Notes under the pieces: generated by a model
Seen by the model: only the letters and a program-made list of their open reading frames with translations
What the model was told of the DNA's origin: nothing
Databases searched by the model: none
Made by a program: the position numbers and the translations under genes
Shown: positions 6,578 to 10,539 of the stretch, piece after piece
Numbering within the stretch: position 1 is the first letter of the stretch
How the letters are laid out: every line of letters begins with the position of its first letter
NCBI GenBank assembly: GCA_947303825.1
Contig: CAMYZK010000055.1
Coordinates: 1 to 10,539 of the forward strand
DNA length: 10,539 nt
Direction of reading: 5' to 3'
Source of the DNA: an uncultured Prevotella sp.
GTDB lineage: Bacteria; Bacteroidota; Bacteroidia; Bacteroidales; Bacteroidaceae

Positions 6578-7591
6578 TTAATACCTTGCAAGGCGGAAGC
6601 CCAGGTCGAAGCCCGTGAGGGTTTGTTCGCCACGGCTACGGTATGACGGTCGGCTAAACTTGGAACCGAAGTGGCAGCTGCCTCCACGCCCCACGCGGTA
6701 TTTTCCGCTGGAGGGTCCTCTGGGGTCGACTGCCGCACTGGAGTCGTATGCTGCATGGTGGTCCTGACACCACTCCCACACGTTTCCACTCATATCATAA
6801 AGCCCTAGCTCATTAGAAGTCTTCATACCAACCTCGTGAGGCTTGTCACCACTGTTATCTTTATTCCACCCCACCCTGTTGAGGTCGTTGCTGCCAGAAT
6901 AGCGGAAGTCGTTGGTCATACCTGCATTACCTCCACGGGCGGCAAACTCCCACTCTGCTTCCGTTGGCAGGCGGAAAGTCATTCCTGTAATGCCGTTGAG
7001 ACGGCGAATGAACTCCTGACAGTCGTTCCAGCTGACATTGGTGACCGGCAGGCGGGCACCGACAAACGATGAGGGATTGTAGCCCATCACCTCTTCCCAT
7101 TCCTGCTGCGTTACCTCGTAGCGACCAATATAGAACGACGACACAGTAACCTCATGAACAGGCAGGTCATTGCTGGAAGCCTCGGCATCACGGCCACCCA
7201 TCCAGAAGGTTCCACCCTGTACATTCACCATATTGCTCTTAAGATTGTCTATGACAGAACTGTTGCCAGAGGATTTTACCGGCCTATCATCAACATCGCT
7301 CTTCGGTGGATTCTTTGCTGGCAGGACATCATGAACATCATCTGTCTCATCAAGGTCTTCTACCAACTCTACATCGTCCTCCTCATCTTCTTCATCATCT
7401 GAAGAGTGATGCTTGTCTGTCTTAGAGAATGCTCCGAAAGCAAACAGCAGACCTGCCAGCACAGCAAGACCTGCCACTAAGCCTACAACGGCCCATAACC
7501 ACGTGTTCTTCTTCGATTCCGGAGGAGTTACCGGAGGCCTGGGAGTACCTTGTGCACTCTGTCCTCCTTCTGGCTTATTAGTGTCAATCAT
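6578..7591 (-). CDS. Membrane-anchored FGE-sulfatase/SUMF1-domain protein
   Basis: A 337-residue protein and the first gene of the leftward operon. A short Pro-rich cytoplasmic head (1-28) is followed by one membrane helix (about 31-54), a very acidic linker (65-86, runs of D/E), and from about 121 to the end an FGE-sulfatase (SUMF1) fold: NVQGGTFWMGG, Y-E-V-T-Q-Q-E-W, LPVTNVSWNDC, FRLPTEAEWEFAARGG, LYDMSGNVWEW, RGGSC and GFRLARY. Basic residues K27-K28 before the helix favour N-in, domain outside. True formylglycine-generating enzymes use two nearby C-terminal cysteines. Here only C306 lies in that region, with none following, so sulfatase activation is unlikely; many bacterial members are binding or structural domains. 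In the Pseudomonas T6SS threonine-phosphorylation pathway a periplasmic FGE-like protein (TagR) acts upstream of the kinase PpkA; a similar sensor role here is analogy only. Confidence 0.9.
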   Translation of the reverse strand: MIDTNKPEGGQSAQGTPRPPVTPPESKKNTWLWAVVGLVAGLAVLAGLLFAFGAFSKTDKHHSSDDEEDEEDDVELVEDLDETDDVHDVLPAKNPPKSDVDDRPVKSSGNSSVIDNLKSNMVNVQGGTFWMGGRDAEASSNDLPVHEVTVSSFYIGRYEVTQQEWEEVMGYNPSSFVGARLPVTNVSWNDCQEFIRRLNGITGMTFRLPTEAEWEFAARGGNAGMTNDFRYSGSNDLNRVGWNKDNSGDKPHEVGMKTSNELGLYDMSGNVWEWCQDHHAAYDSSAAVDPRGPSSGKYRVGRGGSCHFGSKFSRPSYRSRGEQTLTGFDLGFRLARY

Positions 7592-7629
7592 CCCAATAAT
7601 TTATATTTATAGTTTTTGTTACTGAGTTG

Positions 7630-7637
7630 CAAAGATA
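7630..7637 (-). promoter_or_regulatory. -7 promoter box for the leftward operon
   Basis: The minus strand reads TATCTTTG, a full match to the Bacteroidota -7 consensus TAnnTTTG, 38 nt before the ATG of the FGE-fold gene. No clear TTTG -33 box is seen at the usual distance; that element is often weak. I found no further TAnnTTTG match in the gaps between the genes downstream, which supports one transcript for the set. Confidence 0.65.
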
Positions 7638-7710
7638 AACATTTTTTGTAAAAAAGAAAAATTATTTGCAAAAAAAACCTCTCAACTACATTTTTTTATA
7701 AAATTATTGC

Positions 7711-7718
7711 TACCTTTG
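7711..7718 (+). promoter_or_regulatory. -7 promoter box for the rightward lipoprotein operon
   Basis: TACCTTTG matches TAnnTTTG and is preceded by a T/A-rich stretch where a -33 element would lie. Transcription would begin about 7 nt downstream, near 7725. That leaves about 25 nt of leader to the preferred ATG at 7750. It is divergent from the leftward promoter, with 73 nt of A/T-rich DNA between the two boxes. Confidence 0.65.
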
Positions 7719-7749
7719 CCGAATAATTGTTATAACAATGCTAACAACT

Positions 7750-8529
7750 ATGAACAGCAAATGGTTTTCTCTTCTTACCGTAGCAACACTGCTAATGGCT
7801 ACAGTGGCCTCGTGCGACGGCAAGAAGAAGTCGCACAGGGACTTTGATGACGAAGATGAAATGGAAATGACCGAGGACAACAACAAGACCACCAAAGAGT
7901 CTGACGGTGACGTTATCTTCCCTGATGATATAAACAAGGGAAACAACAAAGACGACATTGACAAGAAGGATATCGGAACAGACAATATTACCGACGACAC
8001 AACAAGCGAGACTGGTGAGAAAAGCAGTACAGACGGAAGGAACGGCGGAATCAATGACGACCTGGTGAGCGGCAACAACAGCAGCACAGAAGACAAGAGT
8101 AGCTGGACGAAAGACGACCTAAGCAAGATGCCCAATGAGATATGCACATACGTGCAAACAGGATACATAGACAAGGACGGGGTGAGGCAACCTCCCAGGA
8201 GCGGACTGGCAGAAATGAATAGAGACTATATCTTCTCTGGCGAGTACATATCATGGAAGATGAACAACACTCTTGAAATTAAATGGAAGTATGACCACAC
8301 CGAAGGGCAGAACCTGGTGTACTACCTTGTGGCGACAGACATGGTAAATGGACAGAAGTCGCTCAACAAGGACGATGTAATAGTAGTAACCAAAGACCGC
8401 TGCGTGATAAACAACATTGACTACCAGCACGGCAAACGAAGCTGGACTATCATCTACAAGCTGACAAGCAGGAAAAGGCTGGCTGACAACAACAACGGAG
8501 GCCGCAACCACAGCATGATAGTAGAATAG
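7750..8529 (+). CDS. Lipoprotein, unknown function (KWF..LLT/SCDGKKK leader)
   Basis: A 259-residue protein read from ATG 7750. An upstream in-frame ATG at 7738 would add four residues. I chose 7750 because MNSKWFSLLT then aligns residue for residue with MTSKWFTLLT of the next gene, placing the lipobox cysteine at C22 in both (VASC and TTSC). After C22 comes DGKKK, then a long disordered stretch rich in D, E, K, N, T and S (to about residue 120). A compact C-terminal domain follows (about 125-259) with many aromatic and beta-like segments (YIFSGEYISWKM, TLEIKWKYD, LVYYLVATDM, DVIVVTKDRCVIN, RSWTIIYKL) that suggest a small beta-sandwich; I cannot name it. It is the first gene of the divergent operon, 42 nt before the YARHG lipoprotein. 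Function unknown. Confidence 0.85.
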   Translation: MNSKWFSLLTVATLLMATVASCDGKKKSHRDFDDEDEMEMTEDNNKTTKESDGDVIFPDDINKGNNKDDIDKKDIGTDNITDDTTSETGEKSSTDGRNGGINDDLVSGNNSSTEDKSSWTKDDLSKMPNEICTYVQTGYIDKDGVRQPPRSGLAEMNRDYIFSGEYISWKMNNTLEIKWKYDHTEGQNLVYYLVATDMVNGQKSLNKDDVIVVTKDRCVINNIDYQHGKRSWTIIYKLTSRKRLADNNNGGRNHSMIVE

Positions 8530-8571
8530 AACCTTTTATTACCATAAACACAATTTTAACAAACAAACAAC

Positions 8572-9009
8572 ATGACTTCAAAATGGTTTACACTGCTTAC
8601 TGGTGCTGCGCTGTTCTTTAGCGTAACTACCTCGTGCGACGGTAAGAAAAAAGCAGAAAAAGAGGAAAACGAGGACAAAGTTGAGGCAACCGAGAAAGAC
8701 AGCAAAAAAGAGTCCGTGAAAAACCCGGAGGACTACGAAACGGATGCCGTGATTAACGACCCTTACGAATACCTCTGCACAAGGAAAATATCCTTCAGCG
8801 ACATTGAAGGTGAAGACAAAGCCGAACTGGAAGTAATGCGAAACTACATCTTTGCCCGCCATGGATATAGATTCCAACGCAACGACCTCTTCGTCTTCTT
8901 CTCACGTTTTGACTGGTACTATGGCAGAACCTCCGACATGGAAGAGGTGATGAACGAGTTGTCGGAAATAGAAAGATATAATGTGGAGTATATAAAGAAA
9001 TACGAGTAA
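8572..9009 (+). CDS. YARHG-domain lipoprotein
   Basis: A 145-residue protein. The leader MTSKWFTLLT ... TTSC gives lipobox cysteine C22, followed by DGKKK and a charged K/E-rich linker (to about 60). The C-terminal domain (about 66-145) is YARHG: MRNYIFARHGYRFQRNDL (89-106), an aromatic FDWYYGR, and ELSEIERYNVEYIKKYE, in the usual order for that family. YARHG is an extracellular domain of unknown molecular role, common in Bacteroidota lipoproteins. The N-terminal 27 residues are nearly the same as those of the preceding lipoprotein, although the mature parts differ. The stop overlaps the next ATG by one base (TAATG), so translation is coupled to the peptidase gene. Confidence 0.9.
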   Translation: MTSKWFTLLTGAALFFSVTTSCDGKKKAEKEENEDKVEATEKDSKKESVKNPEDYETDAVINDPYEYLCTRKISFSDIEGEDKAELEVMRNYIFARHGYRFQRNDLFVFFSRFDWYYGRTSDMEEVMNELSEIERYNVEYIKKYE

Positions 9010-9854
9010 TGACAAATAAAAGCTTTAAAAAAGCACTTGCCATCGCAGCTCTTTGCTTTATGGGGGCAAGCATTAGCTGTGGAAACACTCCCGAAAAGAA
9101 GAGTGAGCAGAAAGAGGCTGACACTACTACCACCGAGAAGGTTGAGAGCACGCCTGCCAGCGACTCCATCCCTTCATACGCAAGAAAAATAATCAAGGCC
9201 TACCCCGACTTCAAACTGAAGTATGCCGATGGTGCCATCGTGTTCCAGGACGGCACTAAGATTGTGTGCGACGACGGGAAGACAAAGACCTTCGACCAGA
9301 AGCTGGACGACTGTGACATAGAGGACATGTTCACCCTGGTATACGACCGTAAGAGTGACAAGCCTGACTATCTGGCCGACTGCGGACGCGGACGATGCGA
9401 GAAGCTCTTCAAGAAGATGTATGGCAACAGTGCCGCTCAGGTTCAGAAAAACCTGATCAGGGTGAACTGGTTTGGACAGAAGCTGCCCTTCACCACCATC
9501 AACGGAGCCGACAAGCAGCTGATGAAGGTGCAGGCAGAGATAGAGAAGAGACCGGAGCTGAAGAAGTACATGAGCAACTCTTCGACTTTCTACTGGCGGC
9601 AGGTAAGGGGTGCAAAGCGCCAGAGTGCACACAGCTACGGCATGACCATTGACATCAACACACAGTATTCCAACTACTGGCTGTGGTCTAACCCCCGTGC
9701 CACAGAGACTACCAAGAACCTGAAGTATGAGAACCGCATTCCAAAAGAGATTGTAGAAATCTTCGAGAAGTACGGATTCATCTGGGGTGGACGCTGGTAT
9801 CACTACGACACCATGCACTTTGAGTACCGTCCTGAGTTCTTCGTGGAAGACTGA
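9009..9854 (+). CDS. M15-family zinc peptidase lipoprotein (D,D-/L,D-carboxypeptidase-like)
   Basis: A 281-residue protein. Signal peptide and lipobox SISC with C24, then a Glu/Lys/Thr linker to about 55. The C-terminal domain has the M15 metal signature: S206-A-H208-S-Y-G-M-T-I-D215, then WGGRWYHYD267-T-M-H270-F-E. H208, D215 and H270 are the expected zinc ligands, and D267 stands where the catalytic acid of the D/E-x-x-H motif lies. Family members (VanY/VanX, CwlK, phage endolysins) cleave D-Ala-D-Ala or L-Ala-D-Glu bonds in peptidoglycan peptides; the exact bond cannot be told here. Residues 55-190 form an N-terminal region with four cysteines (C87, C102, C125, C130) that could pair as disulfides. 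It overlaps the YARHG gene by 1 nt and is the last gene before the terminator. Cell-wall remodelling at the membrane is the likely job. Confidence 0.9.
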   Translation: MTNKSFKKALAIAALCFMGASISCGNTPEKKSEQKEADTTTTEKVESTPASDSIPSYARKIIKAYPDFKLKYADGAIVFQDGTKIVCDDGKTKTFDQKLDDCDIEDMFTLVYDRKSDKPDYLADCGRGRCEKLFKKMYGNSAAQVQKNLIRVNWFGQKLPFTTINGADKQLMKVQAEIEKRPELKKYMSNSSTFYWRQVRGAKRQSAHSYGMTIDINTQYSNYWLWSNPRATETTKNLKYENRIPKEIVEIFEKYGFIWGGRWYHYDTMHFEYRPEFFVED

Positions 9855-9874
9855 ACACTGACAATTAATCTACC

Positions 9875-9912
9875 AAAAAGATGCACAGCCCGAACAGCTG
9901 TGCATCTTTTTT
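9875..9912 (+). terminator. Intrinsic terminator after the lipoprotein operon
   Basis: A perfect 15-bp stem (AAAAAGATGCACAGC with GCTGTGCATCTTTTT) with a 7-nt loop (9890-9896), followed by a T-run. It begins 20 nt after the peptidase stop. The A-run on the other arm means it could also terminate leftward transcription from the small-peptide gene, whose stop is at about 9936. Confidence 0.93.
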
Positions 9913-9932
9913 GATATAATGTTTTGTGTTGA

Positions 9933-10070
9933 CTAGATTACATCGTCTTTGTCGGTGATAATGTCTTCTGGGTCTTCGCCATACAGTTGATACCGACTGC
10001 TTAACAGTATTTGTGACTGCTGAAGCAACTTGACGCTCACCATTTCGGGTTTAATATATTTCTTTTTCAT
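9933..10070 (-). CDS. Small Bacteroidales peptide (KKKYIKPE type, 45 aa)
   Basis: From ATG 10070 the frame encodes 45 residues beginning MKKKYIKPEMVSVKLL, followed by QQSQILLSS and an acidic tail (EDPEDIITDKDDVI). An earlier ATG at 10121 gives 62 residues, but the added part reads like intergenic DNA. Peptides of the pattern K.YIKP...V.L.....LL..S are frequent in Bacteroides and Prevotella genomes and usually lie alone or beside secreted proteins (recalled knowledge, role unknown). It lies 54 nt downstream of the secreted-protein gene in the same direction and may share its transcript. It is not a signal peptide of normal length; a precursor peptide or a small surface protein are both possible. 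Confidence 0.7.
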   Translation of the reverse strand: MKKKYIKPEMVSVKLLQQSQILLSSRYQLYGEDPEDIITDKDDVI

Positions 10071-10100
10071 GTTTTTCTCTTTCAACATATAATTATCATG

Positions 10101-10126
10101 AATTAACCACGAATTTGCCATTAATT
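10101..10126. repeat. AATTAA/TTAATT dyad between secreted-protein and peptide genes
   Basis: AATTAA (10101-10106) and TTAATT (10121-10126) flank a 14-nt unpaired core containing CCACGAATTTGCCA. The dyad overlaps the stop of the secreted-protein gene. It is AT-only and weak, with no T-tract of terminator type; it may be part of a dispersed intergenic repeat. Low confidence that it does anything. Confidence 0.35.
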
Positions 10127-10539
10127 AGTTTATCACGACGTTTTTGCCATTGACGATATACAGGCCCTTCTTGGGGTTGTCTAGCTTTCGGCCTTGCAGG
10201 TCGTAATACAGTTGATTGTTGTACATTGAACGTTGAACGTTTACGATAGCCGTAGCTTCATTGAACTCGAAGAACTCGCGAGCCAGGGCTTCACCGCTGA
10301 TAAGCAGGAAGGCCTTGTTGGCGGGCATGGTGGCTCCTGTGTACTTGTGGAAGCCGAAGTGCGAGTTCTTGTTGCTCATCACGTAGAACGTGCCGTTGCC
10401 CAGCGTTGTCTTGATGTCAGCAGTAGTTGTGCGTACATCCACGGCGTGCAGGTCATTGTTGTCGAATTCGTCACCGTCACCTGATGGCATACCAGTCTGC
10501 GTCAGCGTGATGGTTGGTTTCGTAGATTTCAGTATGACG
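10125..10539 (-). CDS. Secreted protein, C-terminal part (Prevotella-type tail)
   Basis: The reading frame is open from the window edge to TAA at 10127-10125, so this is the last 137 or so codons of a larger gene. The visible part is a small beta-rich domain (NGTFYVMSNKNSHFGFHKY.GA..PANKAFLLI) followed by a linker (VNVQRSMYNNQL) and the tail YYDLQGRK...KKGLYIVNGKNVVIN. This ending is typical of large secreted or surface proteins of Prevotella-like bacteria and resembles short C-terminal sorting or anchoring domains (recalled knowledge). Nothing in view tells what the missing N-terminal part does. The linker DNA has a 7-bp periodicity (10214-10241). Confidence 0.85.
   Translation of the reverse strand, partial: VILKSTKPTITLTQTGMPSGDGDEFDNNDLHAVDVRTTTADIKTTLGNGTFYVMSNKNSHFGFHKYTGATMPANKAFLLISGEALAREFFEFNEATAIVNVQRSMYNNQLYYDLQGRKLDNPKKGLYIVNGKNVVIN
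10214..10241. repeat. In-gene heptamer run, 4 units of GANNNTT
   Basis: Four 7-bp units, GATTGTT, GTACATT, GAACGTT, GAACGTT, the last two identical and GTACATT deviating at position 2. They lie inside the linker that joins the last beta domain to the C-terminal tail of the secreted protein. The period is the same as in the intergenic arrays at 3481-3564 and 4315-4349, with a different sequence. Confidence 0.55.

Noticed and set aside
6578..7591. True formylglycine-generating (sulfatase-activating) enzyme
   Set aside because: Only one cysteine lies near the catalytic site and no sulfatase gene is in the window; fold-only naming is safer.
1..7591. Type VI secretion locus
   Set aside because: Kinase, FHA and FGE-fold genes recall its regulatory arm, but no sheath, tube, baseplate or ATPase genes are seen.
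7738..7749. ATG 7738 as start of the first lipoprotein
   Set aside because: It adds four residues, whereas ATG 7750 aligns exactly with the leader of the next lipoprotein; it cannot be fully excluded.
10071..10121. Longer start for the small peptide at ATG 10121
   Set aside because: The added residues do not fit the MKK-YIKP start typical for this peptide type, and the DNA is AT-rich with a dyad like the surrounding intergenic sequence.

Overview
The window looks like an accessory region of a Bacteroidota chromosome, most likely Prevotella/Segatella or a near relative. The evidence is: two divergent promoters with the Bacteroides-type -7 box TAnnTTTG; A-rich leaders without clear Shine-Dalgarno sites; several lipoproteins; a secreted-protein tail of the YYDLQGRK...KGLYIVNGK type; and short tandem heptamer arrays between genes. 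The genus is an inference from these features, not from a marker gene.

Minus strand, 7591 down to 1: eight closely spaced genes all read leftwards, apparently from one promoter at 7637-7630. In transcription order they are: (1) a membrane-anchored FGE-sulfatase/SUMF1-fold protein; (2) an exported 11-repeat Sel1 protein; (3) an FHA protein with a membrane hairpin and a C-terminal zinc ribbon; (4) an exported caspase-fold (C14) peptidase with an intact His/Cys dyad; (5) a very acidic single-pass membrane protein; (6) a second FHA protein with an N-terminal zinc ribbon; (7) a Sel1-repeat lipoprotein; (8) a Ser/Thr protein kinase whose C-terminus lies outside the window. Gaps are 56 nt, about 0, 91, 142, -17, 6 and 15 nt. 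The two larger gaps flank the caspase gene, and each holds a different 7-bp tandem array. The set reads as a phospho-signalling module (kinase plus phosphothreonine-reading FHA domains) joined across the membrane to scaffold proteins (Sel1, FGE fold) and a protease effector. I do not recognise it as a named system, and it is the main candidate for something undescribed here.

Plus strand, 7750-9854: a divergent operon of three small lipoproteins. The first two share an almost identical leader (KWF.LLT ... SCDGKKK); one has no recognisable domain and the other carries a YARHG domain. The third is an M15-type zinc peptidase of the D-Ala-D-Ala/L,D-carboxypeptidase class. The operon ends in a strong hairpin terminator (9875-9912) that could act in both directions.

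Minus strand, 10539-9936: the C-terminal part of a large secreted protein with a Prevotella-type tail, followed by a 45-residue peptide of the common Bacteroidales KKKYIKPE... type.

The remaining gaps are short, and no stretch over 300 nt lacks a gene. No tRNA, rRNA, CRISPR or transposase was seen.
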